Below, piece after piece: positions 7,593-16,409 of a DNA stretch of 56,916 nt. Source of the DNA: Rhodobacterales bacterium HKCCSP123 (GTDB taxonomy: Bacteria; Pseudomonadota; Alphaproteobacteria; Rhodobacterales; Rhodobacteraceae). The DNA lies in the NCBI GenBank assembly GCA_015689745.1, contig WVSO01000005.1:40001-96916 (forward strand), in the 5' to 3' direction. The notes under the pieces are model-generated. The model saw only the letters and a list, made by a program, of their open reading frames with translations. It was not told the origin of the DNA and did not search any database. Within the stretch, counting starts at the first letter, position 1, and each line of letters starts with the position of its first letter. The translations under genes and the position numbers were made by a program.

Positions 7593-9734
7593 ATGCCCAT
7601 CCGCATGGCTATGCTGACATCGGCGGTGGCCCTTCTGGCCGCCGCGCCCGCGCTTGCGCAAGAGATGAACTTCAACCGGATCGCGTCTTTCATGACCGCC
7701 CAGAACGCCCCCGACGCCGAGGAAAGCTCGGCCGAGATCATCGGCGTGACCGGCGACGGGATGACGCTCGTCTACACCGACAGCCCGGCGGGCGTGGTCG
7801 GCTTCATCGACATCACCGACCCGGCCAACCCGGTTGCGGCAGGCGCCTTCGCGCTGCCCGCGGGCGAGCCGACCTCGGTCGCCGTGCGCGGCGGTATCGC
7901 CTACGTGGGCGAGAACACCTCGGAAAGCTTCACGAACCCCTCGGGCGTTCTGCACGCGATGGACGTCGCCAGCCGCTCGGTCACCGCCTCCTGCGATCTT
8001 GGCGGTCAGCCTGACTCCGTGGCGATCTCACCCGACGGGAGCTTCATCGCGGTCGCGATCGAGAACGAGCGTGACGAGGATGCAGGCGACGGCCGCGTGC
8101 CGCAGATGCCCGCGGGCTTCGTGGCGATCCTGTCGACGACGGCGGATGGCCTCGACTGCGACAGCATGGTCGCCGCCGACATCACCGGCCTTGCCGATGT
8201 CGCACCCGAGGACCCCGAGCCGGAATTCGTTTCGATCAACGGCGAGGGCGAGATCGTCGTCACGCTTCAGGAAAACAACCACATGGTCGTCCTGAACCGC
8301 GCGGGCGAGGTGCTCAGCCACTTCTCCGCCGGTGAGGTCACGCTGACCGGCATCGACACCGAGGAAGAAGGCGCGCTGGTCTTCGACCAGTCGCTGACCT
8401 GGCCGCGGGAACCCGATGCCGTGGCCTGGATCGACGACACCCATTTCGCCATCGCCAACGAGGGCGACATGGACGGCGGCACCCGCGGCTGGACCATCTT
8501 CGCCCAGGACGGCACCGTCGTTCATGAGGCCGGGACCAGCTTCGAGGAAGCCATCATCCAGATCGGCCACTACCCGGAGGAACGCTCGGGCAACAAGGGT
8601 GTGGAACCCGAGAGCGTCACCTTCGACGTCTTCAACGGCACGCCGATGCTCTTCGTCGGCTCCGAGCGTGGCTCGATCGTCGGCGTCTATGACGTGACCG
8701 ATCCCGCAGCACCCGTGCTGACGCAGCTTCTGCCCTCGGGCATCGGGCCCGAAGGCTATGTCACCATCCCCGAGCGCAACCTTCTGATCTCGGCCAACGA
8801 GACCGACGACGCAGGCCCGCGCGCGCATGTGATGATCTTCGAGTACCAGGAGGCACCCGCCGTCTATCCGCACCTGACCAGCGCGGGCATGGACGAGCTG
8901 ACCGGCTGGGGCGCGATCTCGGGCCAGGTGATGGCCGAGGATGGCACGATCTACGCCGTCTCCGACAGCTTCTACGGGATGCAACCGACGATCTTCCACA
9001 TCGACGTCAGCGCAACGCCCGCCCGCATCGTCGATGCGATCCGCGTGACGCGCGAGGGCCAGCCCGCGCAGCTGATGGACATGGAGGGCATCGCGCTCGA
9101 CGGTGAGGGCGGCTTCTGGGTGGCCTCGGAAGGGCGCAGCGACCGCCTTGTGCCGCATGCGATCTTCCACGTCGGTGCCGATGGCGCGATCGAGGATTAC
9201 ATCACCCTGCCGAACGCGCTTCTGGCGGTCGAGACCCGCTTCGGCTTCGAGGGGATCACCCGCGTCGGTGACATGCTCTACGTCGCCGTGCAGCGAGAAT
9301 GGCGCGACGACCCCAAGAACCACGCCAAGGTGCTGGGTTACAACCTCGAGACCGAGGAATGGTCGGTGATCCACTACCCGCTGACCCCTGCCGAGACCGG
9401 CTGGGTCGGCCTTTCCGAGATCGTGGCGCATGGGGATTTCGTCTACTTCATCGAACGCGACAACCTGTTCGAGACCAGCACCACGAAGCAGATCACCCGC
9501 GTGCCCCTGTCGGCGATGGACGGCATGGTCGCCCTGGGCGAAACGCCCGCCGTGCTGGAGCCAGAGCTTGTCGTCGACCTGCTGCCCTACCTGACCTCGA
9601 CCGGCGGCTACATCCTCGACAAGGTCGAGGGGCTGGCCATCGCCGAGGATGGCACGATGTGGGTGTCCACCGACAACGACGGCGTCGATGACCACTCCGG
9701 CGAGACGATGTTCTTCGCCATCCCGCCGATGTGA
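7593..9734 (+). CDS. Exported phytase-esterase-like beta-propeller protein
   Basis: A 713-aa secreted protein. The Sec signal peptide MPIRMAMLTSAVALLAAAPALA-Q starts at ATG 7593, preceded by GGAGA. The N-terminal half has repeated blade-like segments (GFIDITDPANPVAAG, VGVYDVTDPAAPVLT) of a choice-of-anchor/beta-propeller type. The C-terminal half carries the esterase-like phytase fold signatures, including DMEGIALDGEGGFWVASEG and GFEGITRVGD. Members of this superfamily hydrolyse phosphate esters, but the activity of this fusion is unproven. No convincing Pho box is seen upstream. A strong terminator follows. Confidence 0.8.
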   Translation: MPIRMAMLTSAVALLAAAPALAQEMNFNRIASFMTAQNAPDAEESSAEIIGVTGDGMTLVYTDSPAGVVGFIDITDPANPVAAGAFALPAGEPTSVAVRGGIAYVGENTSESFTNPSGVLHAMDVASRSVTASCDLGGQPDSVAISPDGSFIAVAIENERDEDAGDGRVPQMPAGFVAILSTTADGLDCDSMVAADITGLADVAPEDPEPEFVSINGEGEIVVTLQENNHMVVLNRAGEVLSHFSAGEVTLTGIDTEEEGALVFDQSLTWPREPDAVAWIDDTHFAIANEGDMDGGTRGWTIFAQDGTVVHEAGTSFEEAIIQIGHYPEERSGNKGVEPESVTFDVFNGTPMLFVGSERGSIVGVYDVTDPAAPVLTQLLPSGIGPEGYVTIPERNLLISANETDDAGPRAHVMIFEYQEAPAVYPHLTSAGMDELTGWGAISGQVMAEDGTIYAVSDSFYGMQPTIFHIDVSATPARIVDAIRVTREGQPAQLMDMEGIALDGEGGFWVASEGRSDRLVPHAIFHVGADGAIEDYITLPNALLAVETRFGFEGITRVGDMLYVAVQREWRDDPKNHAKVLGYNLETEEWSVIHYPLTPAETGWVGLSEIVAHGDFVYFIERDNLFETSTTKQITRVPLSAMDGMVALGETPAVLEPELVVDLLPYLTSTGGYILDKVEGLAIAEDGTMWVSTDNDGVDDHSGETMFFAIPPM

Positions 9735-9744
9735 TCCAGCGTCT

Positions 9745-9765
9745 CGCCCTGCGATATGCAGGGCG
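9745..9765 (+). terminator. First hairpin downstream of the phytase-like gene
   Basis: CGCCCTG (9745-9751) pairs with CAGGGCG (9759-9765) around a 7-nt loop, ten bases after the stop codon. There is no T-tract. It probably acts together with the intrinsic terminator about 45 bp further on. Confidence 0.45.
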
Positions 9766-9807
9766 GGATATACCGGTTTTCACCCCGCCATTTCAGCACC
9801 AAACACG

Positions 9808-9839
9808 CCCCCGTGGTTCGCCACGGGGGTTTTTTTTTT
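9808..9839 (+). terminator. Rho-independent terminator
   Basis: CCCCCGTGG (9808-9816), a TTCG tetraloop, and CCACGGGGG (9821-9829) are followed by ten T residues (9830-9839). This is a textbook intrinsic terminator for the upstream plus-strand gene. It abuts the stop codon of the convergent LysR gene and has no T-tract in the reverse orientation. Confidence 0.93.
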
Positions 9840-9840
9840 G

Positions 9841-10716
9841 TCAGGCCCGCACGGCAAGCCCCCGGGCCAGCGCGTCGAACACCAACCGCACGCGTCGTGA
9901 CAGGTGCAGGTCGCGGTGCGCGGCCAGCCAGACGGGAAAGGTGACAAGCGGCGGCGCGCCGGGTTGTGCGCGCGCAAGCGCCCGGTCGGGGTCGCCGGCC
10001 CAGACGGGCAGGGCGGCGACGCCAAGCCCCGCACGGGCCAGCGCAAGCTGCATGTGGCTGTCCTCGGTCAGGAAGGCGAAGGCGTTGGCGGGCAGATCGA
10101 TCTGCCGGTCGGCCAACATCCCCCGATAGGTGTCGGCATGGTCGTAGCCGATGAAGGGCAGCGTCTTGAGCGGGCCGCGCGCCAGCAGCGCTGGCGTCGC
10201 GTAGAGCGCGGCCTCGTCCTCACGGATCAGCTTCGCGGTCAGTTCCGGCTGGTCGGGCCGCGAATGACGCACGGCGATGTCGGCCTCGCGCCGCATCAGG
10301 TCGCGCAGCGCATTGGTCACCACGATCTGCAGTTGCAGCCCTGGCGCCTCGGCCCGGATCCGCGCCAGGATCGGCGGCAGCAGTTCGGTCGCGTAGAGAT
10401 GCGAGGCGGTGATGGTGACCGTCCCCGCGATGTCACGGCTCTGCCCCGAGGCCGCCAGCGCGGCGGCATGCGCGCCTTCGGCCATCTGGCGCAGATGCTC
10501 GATCAGGCTGAGCCCCGCCTCGGTCAGTTCCATCCGCTTGCCGGCCCGTGTGAAGAGGGTGATGCCCAGTTCCTCTTCCAGCGCTGTCACCTGTCGACCG
10601 ACCGTGGGCTGTGTCATGCCAAGGGCACGCGCCGCCGCCGAGAGAGAGCCGGTTTCGGCCGTGGCCACCACGGCGCGTGCGCGATTCCAGTCAAAGGCCA
10701 GGCTCTTCCAATCCAT
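9841..10716 (-). CDS. LysR family transcriptional regulator
   Basis: A 291-aa LTTR. The N-terminal winged helix-turn-helix includes AETGSLSAAARALGMTQPTVGRQVTALEEELG. The C-terminal two-lobed effector domain follows (residues about 90-290), with a recognisable VTITASHLYATELLPPILARI entry. It diverges from an MDR oxidoreductase gene with 100 bp between the start codons, the classic arrangement for an LTTR controlling its neighbour and itself. The inducer is unknown. Confidence 0.9.
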   Translation of the reverse strand: MDWKSLAFDWNRARAVVATAETGSLSAAARALGMTQPTVGRQVTALEEELGITLFTRAGKRMELTEAGLSLIEHLRQMAEGAHAAALAASGQSRDIAGTVTITASHLYATELLPPILARIRAEAPGLQLQIVVTNALRDLMRREADIAVRHSRPDQPELTAKLIREDEAALYATPALLARGPLKTLPFIGYDHADTYRGMLADRQIDLPANAFAFLTEDSHMQLALARAGLGVAALPVWAGDPDRALARAQPGAPPLVTFPVWLAAHRDLHLSRRVRLVFDALARGLAVRA

Positions 10717-10727
10717 GCAAAAACGTA

Positions 10728-10746
10728 TGGATTATCTGCGTATCCA
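10728..10746. promoter_or_regulatory. Candidate LysR operator in the divergent promoter
   Basis: TGGAT (10728-10732) and ATCCA (10742-10746) form an inverted repeat with a 9-nt spacer. It lies 11 bp upstream of the LysR start codon, in the AT-rich part of the gap to the oxidoreductase gene. Position and dyad form fit an LTTR box, but it does not exactly match the T-N11-A consensus. Confidence 0.4.
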
Positions 10747-10816
10747 GTCAATTTATTTTGGAGCCCTGCATGGCTATCTCCAACCCACCGCAACCCGACG
10801 GCCAAGGAGGTCCGCC

Positions 10817-11803
10817 ATGAAAGCAGCCATCACCACCACCTATGGCGGCCCCGAGGTCGTTCATTTCGGCAGGATCGACCGCCCCGAGCCGGGGCCGGGA
10901 GAGATGCTGGTCCGCGTCGGCGCGGCTGGCGTGACCACCGCCGACTGGCGCCTGCGCGCCGCGGCCTTCCCCGGCGCGATCAGCGCCGTCGCGGGGCGGC
11001 TGATGTTCGGTGTCTTCCGTCCGCGAAGGCATGTGCTCGGCAGCGATTTCGCCGGCACGGTCGAGGCACTGGGTTCGGGGGCTGCAGGTTTCGCCGTGGG
11101 TGACCGGGTCTTCGGCTTCCAGTTCGGCGGCGCGCATGCGGAATACATGATCGTGAAGGCCGGGGGCGCGGTGACGAAGACTCCCGACAGCCTGACCGAT
11201 ATCGAGGCGGCGGCGCTGCCTTTCGGCGGGCTCTGCGCACTGGAGTTCCTGGACCGTTTTGCAAAGCTCCAGCCGGGCGAGCGGGTGCTGATCGTCGGCG
11301 CTTCGGGTGGGGTCGGAGCCTACGCGGTGCAGGTCGCGCGTGCCTTGGGCGCGATCGTGACCGGCGTCGCCTCGGGCGACAGCCTGCCGCTGGTCGAGCG
11401 GCTGGGCGCGGATCATGTCGTGGATTACCGAAAGACCGATCCGGCGAACCTGACCGGTCCTTATGACGTGGTCTTCGACACGGTGGGCGCGCTCGACTAC
11501 GCAAGCGCAGCGCCGATGCTGGCCAGGGGCGGCCGCTTCGTGCCGCTCAACTTCGGTCTCGGCGATGTCTGGAAGGGGCGGAAGTCCGGGCGCAACGGCC
11601 ACGCGCAGATCCTCAGGGTCAACGGAGACACGAAGGAGGGGATGGAGAGGCTGACCTCGATGATCGCGGCGGGCCAGCTCCGTCCGGTGATCGACACGGT
11701 CTACCCCTTCGACGATATCCGCGAGGCCTATGCCAAGGTCGAGACGCGCAGGCGCAAGGGCGCCGTCGTGCTGGAGGTCGGCGCGCCCGTCACAGGCGGA
11801 TGA
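10817..11803 (+). CDS. NAD(P)-dependent alcohol dehydrogenase (MDR, quinone oxidoreductase-like)
   Basis: A 328-aa MDR protein. A GroES-like N-terminal half (GSDFAGTVEALGSG, GDRVFGFQFGGAHAEY) is followed by a Rossmann half with VLIVGASGGVGAYAVQVARALGA. Zinc ligands are not obvious, so it resembles zinc-independent NAD(P)H quinone or enone reductases. AAGGAGG at 10804-10810 sits 6 nt before ATG 10817. It is divergent from the LysR gene and is probably its target. Its 3' end overlaps the convergent cupin gene by 14 bp. Confidence 0.88.
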   Translation: MKAAITTTYGGPEVVHFGRIDRPEPGPGEMLVRVGAAGVTTADWRLRAAAFPGAISAVAGRLMFGVFRPRRHVLGSDFAGTVEALGSGAAGFAVGDRVFGFQFGGAHAEYMIVKAGGAVTKTPDSLTDIEAAALPFGGLCALEFLDRFAKLQPGERVLIVGASGGVGAYAVQVARALGAIVTGVASGDSLPLVERLGADHVVDYRKTDPANLTGPYDVVFDTVGALDYASAAPMLARGGRFVPLNFGLGDVWKGRKSGRNGHAQILRVNGDTKEGMERLTSMIAAGQLRPVIDTVYPFDDIREAYAKVETRRRKGAVVLEVGAPVTGG

Positions 11804-12128
11804 CGAAATCCTTGCGGGTGGTTTCGACCACCTCCCAGGTGCCGGTGAACCCGGGCCGGATGACCCAGGCGTCACCGGCCCGGAGCGTCACCGGCGCGCC
11901 GTCGTCGGGCGTGATGACCGACACGCCGTCGGTCAGGCGGAAGTATTCCCATTCGTCGTAGACCACCCGCCAGGTTCCCGGCGTCGACTCCCACACGCCC
12001 GCATAAAGGCCGTCGGCTTCTTCGGTCAGCCAGGTGCGATGCTCCGGCTCGCCCGCGATCAGGCGGGACGGGTCCGGGCGGGAGAGCTCGGGCGCGCCGG
12101 TTGCGGCGACGGGAAGGATGAGTGTCAT
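11790..12128 (-). CDS. Cupin domain-containing protein
   Basis: A 112-aa single-domain cupin similar to the (S)-ureidoglycine aminohydrolase/EutQ-like cupin 3 group. Motifs seen are the W-rich GVWESTPGTWRVVYDEWEYF and RAGDAWVIRPGFTGTWEV. The enzymatic role is unknown; many members are non-catalytic or bind metal. ATG 12128 (MTLILPVAATG) is preferred over the open upstream frame. It lies downstream of the solute-binding protein gene on the same strand, separated by a 10-bp hairpin, and may be co-transcribed. Confidence 0.75.
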   Translation of the reverse strand: MTLILPVAATGAPELSRPDPSRLIAGEPEHRTWLTEEADGLYAGVWESTPGTWRVVYDEWEYFRLTDGVSVITPDDGAPVTLRAGDAWVIRPGFTGTWEVVETTRKDFVIRL

Positions 12129-12147
12129 GCGGGGGTCCGGTAAGGAG

Positions 12148-12178
12148 GGATGCCGCCGTCCTGCGGAAGGCGGCATCC
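12148..12178 (-). terminator. Intercistronic stem-loop between solute-binding protein and cupin genes
   Basis: GGATGCCGCC (12148-12157) pairs perfectly with GGCGGCATCC (12169-12178) around an 11-nt loop, 12 bp after the solute-binding protein stop. No T-tract follows on the minus strand. This resembles the stabilising hairpins placed after highly expressed binding-protein cistrons, or a partial terminator. Confidence 0.5.
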
Positions 12179-12190
12179 GGGTCTGTCTTG

Positions 12191-13663
12191 TCACTCGGTC
12201 CAGCGGACCGCGGTCAGGTCGTTCGCCTGGGTGGGGGAGTTTTCCCACAGGCCTTCGATATTGGCGTTGGCCACGCCCGTCTTGGCCAGCTGGAACAGGT
12301 AGCCGTTGACGAAGTCGTCCGCGATCATCTGCTGGGCCTGCCGGTTGAGAGCCGACCGTGCCTCGGGGTCCGAGGTGGTGGAAAGCTCGTCCATCAACGC
12401 CACGAACTCGGGCCGACCATACTGGAAGTAGTAGTCGGGCCGGGCGTAGATGTTGATGTCGGCAGGTTCCGTGTGGCTGACGATCGTCAGGTCGAAATCA
12501 TGGCCGCGGAACACCTGTTCCAGCCATTGCGCCCATTCCAGGTTGGTGATCTCGGTCTCGATCCCCACCTCGCGCAGCTGGGCCGCGATGATCTCGCCGC
12601 CACGGCGGGCGTAGGAGGGCGGCGGCAGCGCAAGGCGCAGCGTCAGCCCGTCCGGCGCGGCCTCGGCCAGCAGGGCGCGGGCGGCCTCGGGGTCGTAGGC
12701 CGAGTTGGCCGTCAGATCGACGTAGTCGGGATGGTGCGGCGCGAAATGCGTACCGATGGGCGTGCCGTAGCCGAACATGGCGCCGTCGATGATGTCCTGC
12801 CGGTTGATCGCGTGGCTGATCGCCTGCCGCACCCGGATGTCATCAAGCGGGGCTTGGGCGTTGTTCATGGCAAGGATCGTCTCACCCTCTGTCGAGCCGA
12901 CGATGACCGTGAAGCGCGGATCGGCCTCGAACTGGCCGAGTGTCTCGGGCGCGGGGAAGTTCGGGAAGGCATCCACATCTCCCGCCATCAGCGCGGCGAA
13001 GGCGGCATTGGGGTCGCTGATGAAGCGGAAGGTCGCGGCCTCGAGCGCCACGGGCGTGCCCCAGTAAGCGTCGTTGCGGGCAAGCTCCACCCGGTCGCCC
13101 TGCACCCATTCCACGAAGCGGAAGGGGCCGGTGCCGATGGGGTTGGTGGCGTTGGTGTCGGCGCTGGCGGGATCGACGATCACCGCATCGCCCCAGGCCA
13201 TGTCGAAAAGGAACGCGCCGTCCGGTCCGTCCAGCGTGACGACAACGGTGGTGTCATCCACCGCCTCGACGCCGACGATATTGGCGAAAAGCGCGGGTTG
13301 GGCGTTGGTCGAGCCCTCGGCCCGCGCGCGGTCGAGGGTGAAGACCACGTCCTCGGCCGTCATCGCCGCACCGTCATGGAAGGTGACGCCGGAGCGCAGC
13401 GTGAAGGTGTAGGTGGTGCCGTCCTCGGAAATCTCCCAAGCCTCCGCGAGGCCGGGGTTGACCGACCCGTCGGGACCAAAGCGCGTCAGCCCTTCGAAGA
13501 CGTTGGCATAGACCACCTCGTCGATGGCGGCGGCGGCACCGCCGGTCGGATCGAGGTTCGGCGGTTCGAGCACCATGCCGACCGAGATGTCGGCCTGCTG
13601 TGCCAGGGCTGCCCCTGCGCAGAGTGCGCAGATGGCGGCCCCGTTGCGAAGATGATGGACCAT
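12191..13663 (-). CDS. ABC transporter substrate-binding protein, family 5 (peptide/nickel/opine type)
   Basis: A 490-aa periplasmic binding protein with signal peptide MVHHLRNGAAICALCAGAALA-Q. Family 5 (DppA/OppA-like) motifs include GLAEAWEISEDGTTYTFTLR, GVTFHDGAAMTAEDV and an IGTGPFRFVEW segment. The ligand could be a peptide, opine or metal chelate and is not determinable. The start at ATG 13663 is supported by AGGGAGAGAG immediately upstream. No permease or ATPase genes lie next to it, so it is an orphan binding protein here; only a cupin gene follows. Confidence 0.9.
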   Translation of the reverse strand: MVHHLRNGAAICALCAGAALAQQADISVGMVLEPPNLDPTGGAAAAIDEVVYANVFEGLTRFGPDGSVNPGLAEAWEISEDGTTYTFTLRSGVTFHDGAAMTAEDVVFTLDRARAEGSTNAQPALFANIVGVEAVDDTTVVVTLDGPDGAFLFDMAWGDAVIVDPASADTNATNPIGTGPFRFVEWVQGDRVELARNDAYWGTPVALEAATFRFISDPNAAFAALMAGDVDAFPNFPAPETLGQFEADPRFTVIVGSTEGETILAMNNAQAPLDDIRVRQAISHAINRQDIIDGAMFGYGTPIGTHFAPHHPDYVDLTANSAYDPEAARALLAEAAPDGLTLRLALPPPSYARRGGEIIAAQLREVGIETEITNLEWAQWLEQVFRGHDFDLTIVSHTEPADINIYARPDYYFQYGRPEFVALMDELSTTSDPEARSALNRQAQQMIADDFVNGYLFQLAKTGVANANIEGLWENSPTQANDLTAVRWTE

Positions 13664-13814
13664 GTCTCTCTCCCTGAGGTTGGTTCGGGGCAATACTGTC
13701 CCGGTTTTCTGGAAAAATCCCGCCAAAAATCGTCGCGCGTCCTCGCGCCTTGTCGGTTCGGGCCGGATGCTTTACCCCGAACGGCGTGTCGTACCCAGTG
13801 GAGGTCCCGGTTGC

Positions 13815-14426
13815 ATGTCCTCAGTCGAGCGGAGCAGTGCCATCGTGCCGGTCTTCACCCACGAGGAGGGCCTGCTGCATCCCCGCCGGACCTACGTCTG
13901 TTTCGGTGTTGCGCGCGGCGGCACGAGTGCGGTGGCCGGCACCATGCAACGCCTCGGCGTGTTCATGGGTGACGATCTGCCGAACAACTACGAAGATCCC
14001 CGCTTCGGTCCCGGTCAGTCGCCCCCGCGGATGCGCGAGGCGATTGCTCAGCGCAATGCGACCCACGACATCTGGGGTTGGAAATTTCCGGCTGCGTCCA
14101 ACTACCTCGAGGGTCTCTCGAATGACCTGAGGAACCCCTATCTCGTCGTCGTGTTCCGCGATATCGCGGCCACGATGAAGGGTCACATGCGCTGGCACAA
14201 CCGCGAGGTCGCTTTCGCGGCGCACGAGATCCTCGTCCAGCAACAGAAGAACTGGTTCCTCGTCGAACGCTGGCGCGTCCCCACGCTTCTCGTGTCCTAC
14301 GAAAAGGCGATCCTGGATCCCCGCCTGTTCGTGGAGGAACTGGCCGTGCATCTCGGTCGACCGGTGCCCGAAGGCGACGCGATGGACCGGATCGTCGCGT
14401 TCCTCGCGCCGGGAGCGTACAAGTAG
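13815..14426 (+). CDS. Sulfotransferase-like P-loop protein (hypothetical)
   Basis: A 203-aa protein. The N-terminal CFGVARGGTSAVAGTMQRLG resembles the 5'-phosphosulfate (PAPS) binding loop of sulfotransferases. The central LVVVFRDIAATMKGH resembles the 3'-phosphate-binding strand, and VPTLLVSYEKAILDP is the usual follow-up. Length is short for the family but complete. ATG 13815 is preceded by GGAGGT with 9-nt spacing; the frame is open further upstream without protein-like sequence. The acceptor substrate is unknown. It is divergent from the solute-binding protein gene. Confidence 0.65.
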   Translation: MSSVERSSAIVPVFTHEEGLLHPRRTYVCFGVARGGTSAVAGTMQRLGVFMGDDLPNNYEDPRFGPGQSPPRMREAIAQRNATHDIWGWKFPAASNYLEGLSNDLRNPYLVVVFRDIAATMKGHMRWHNREVAFAAHEILVQQQKNWFLVERWRVPTLLVSYEKAILDPRLFVEELAVHLGRPVPEGDAMDRIVAFLAPGAYK

Positions 14427-14555
14427 CATCGCCGCCCGCTTCGGCATCGTCGGCGGGCCGTGTGTCGCACCACCTTCACAAATGACTCCGTGCCCCGGGC
14501 GAATCGCGGTAACGGAAGGGAGACGCGCATTCGGAGTTGAAGAGATGGGGGCCGA

Positions 14556-14759
14556 ATGACAGTGCCGAACACCGTCGATATTCTCGACGTCGCGCCGCAG
14601 CAGGTGCCGGAGTTCATCCGCTCGCACGCCGATGCCCGCACGCTCAGCCGGCTCGTCCGCCGCCTGAACGCGGAGCTTCTCGAAGGTGACGAGGCGGACC
14701 GTGACCTGGCCGCCGCCGCGCTGAACCACCTTGGTCTCGGGGATCAGGTCGGTCCCTGA
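14556..14759 (+). CDS. Small hypothetical protein (67 aa)
   Basis: A 67-aa acidic helical protein with the segment VPEFIRSHADARTLSRLVRRLNAELLEGD. It has no recognised domain. ATG 14556 is preceded by a GGGGG-containing stretch at short distance. Its last 16 bp overlap the convergent M20 deacylase gene. It is probably real because the codons give a balanced, hydrophilic, non-repetitive sequence, but no function can be assigned. Confidence 0.5.
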   Translation: MTVPNTVDILDVAPQQVPEFIRSHADARTLSRLVRRLNAELLEGDEADRDLAAAALNHLGLGDQVGP

Positions 14760-16039
14760 GCCGGCGCCAGCAACTCGGCCAGGGTCAGTGCCATGACCGT
14801 CGCACTGTCCACCATGTCCTGCACACCCACCCATTCGTCGGGCTGATGCGCCAGGTCGAGGATGCCCGGACCGTAGGCGATACAGTTCTTCAATCGCCCG
14901 ATCCGGTCGATGTGTTTCTGGTCGTAAGTGCCGGGCGACACCACGAAGTCCGCCTTGCGCGCAAGCACCCGCTCGATCGCCGCCGCCACTGTCGTCACCA
15001 CCGGTGCGTCGCGGTCGGTCATCGTCGGGCGCACCTCGAAGAGCTCCCGGATTTCATAGGAAAAGCCGGGCCGCGCGGCCTTCACGCGGTCCATCAGCGC
15101 GGTAACCTCTGCCTTCACCTCGGCGGGATCCTCCTCGATCAGGTAGCGCCGGTCGATGGTGATGCGGCAGCGGTCCGGCACGCAGGGCGCGGGCAGGCCG
15201 GTGTAACCCTCTTCCTGCTCCGGCTCTCCGCCGTGGATCGCGTTGATGTTGAGTGTCGATTGCCTGGCGCCTTCGGGGACGACCGGCATCGCTGTCCGCT
15301 TCGAGGCGAGGAGAGGAAACAGCGTCGCCTCCATTTCGGCCAGCACGGCACCCATGTGGCGCACCGCGCAATCGCCGAGGAAGGGCATGGAGCCATGCGC
15401 GATCCGGCCATGCGTCTCGATCTCGGCCCACCAGACCCCGCGATGGCCAAGGCAGATCCGATCCTTGTTGAGCGGCTCGGGGATGATCACGTGCTGCACG
15501 CGAGCAGGGTCGAAATATCCCTGTTCGGCCAGGTAGGCCACGCCGCCATAGCCGCCCGATTCCTCGTCCGCCGTCGCGCTGATCTCTATGGCGCCGGCGA
15601 AATCGGGGCAGCTGTCGAGGAAGGCCTCGGCCGCGATGACGCTGGCCGCGATGCCGCCCTTCATGTCGCAGGCGCCACGCCCGTAGACGCGCCCCTCCTT
15701 CAATTCGCCGCCGAAAGGATCGACCGTCCAGCCGTGCCCCGTCTCGACCACGTCGTGATGCCCGTTGAAATGCACGCAGTCGCCGGCCCGCGCCCCCTCG
15801 CGGCGTGCGACCATGTTCCAGCGCGGATACTTGTCGCTGTCGGCGGGCGCGCCATGGGCGCGGATCAGCTCGACGGAAAAACCGCGCGCTTCCAGCCGGG
15901 CGCCGAGCATCTCGCAGATCTCGCGGTAATGTCGGCCGGGCGGGTTCAGCGTGGGTATGCGGATCAGATCCTGCGTCAGCGCCACGAGGTCACTCTCGCG
16001 CGCGGCCACGGCCCCGGTCAGTCGTTCGTCCCACTCCAT
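14744..16039 (-). CDS. M20 family deacylase (ArgE/DapE-like)
   Basis: A 431-aa zinc-dependent amidohydrolase. M20 signatures are visible: HFNGHHDVVETG (first metal His and Asp), YGRGACDMKGG (bridging Asp) and ATADEESGG (catalytic Glu pair), with LDLAHQPDEW near the C-terminus supplying the last His. It resembles the ArgE/DapE-type deacylases that remove acyl groups from amino acids, but no arginine or lysine biosynthesis genes are nearby, so the substrate is open. ATG 16039 (MEWDERL) is chosen; a TTG at 16075 is an alternative. Confidence 0.87.
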   Translation of the reverse strand: MEWDERLTGAVAARESDLVALTQDLIRIPTLNPPGRHYREICEMLGARLEARGFSVELIRAHGAPADSDKYPRWNMVARREGARAGDCVHFNGHHDVVETGHGWTVDPFGGELKEGRVYGRGACDMKGGIAASVIAAEAFLDSCPDFAGAIEISATADEESGGYGGVAYLAEQGYFDPARVQHVIIPEPLNKDRICLGHRGVWWAEIETHGRIAHGSMPFLGDCAVRHMGAVLAEMEATLFPLLASKRTAMPVVPEGARQSTLNINAIHGGEPEQEEGYTGLPAPCVPDRCRITIDRRYLIEEDPAEVKAEVTALMDRVKAARPGFSYEIRELFEVRPTMTDRDAPVVTTVAAAIERVLARKADFVVSPGTYDQKHIDRIGRLKNCIAYGPGILDLAHQPDEWVGVQDMVDSATVMALTLAELLAPAQGPT

Positions 16040-16137
16040 GCCACGCAGACTGCGCCCTGCCGCGTCCGGTCGCAAGCCCTGCCATTCCGCGTCGAGTTGG
16101 CTTATATCGGGAAAGACCGACCAGAAGGGATGTCCGG

Positions 16138-16401
16138 ATGATCTTCGGCCTTGGGCGCATGTTGCTGCTGTTGCTGGTGTTGCTGACCGTCGTCTACGTC
16201 AGCCTCTTCCTCTACTTGCGCGCCGGTGCGCGTATCCGGCTGGAAGAGGACTGGGTGATGGAGGGCCGCCCCGGCCACCGTGACGCATGGATCGACGAGC
16301 GCATCGCGCCCACGGCGCGGCGCATCCGCACATGGCTGGTCTTTGTGGTTTACGTCCTGCCCGTCGCCGGGTTGAGCATTTACGTCTACATCACGAATTG
16401 A
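16138..16401 (+). CDS. Small two-helix membrane protein
   Basis: An 87-aa protein with a hydrophobic N-terminal helix (MLLLLLVLLTVVYVSLFLYL), a charged central loop with RLEEDWVMEGRPGHRDAW, and a C-terminal helix (TWLVFVVYVLPVAGLSIYVYI). ATG 16138 follows AGAAGGGA with good spacing. It is paired with a DUF1523-type gene starting 8 bp downstream and is probably co-transcribed with it. Function is unknown. Confidence 0.75.
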   Translation: MIFGLGRMLLLLLVLLTVVYVSLFLYLRAGARIRLEEDWVMEGRPGHRDAWIDERIAPTARRIRTWLVFVVYVLPVAGLSIYVYITN

Positions 16402-16409
16402 GGTGCGCC

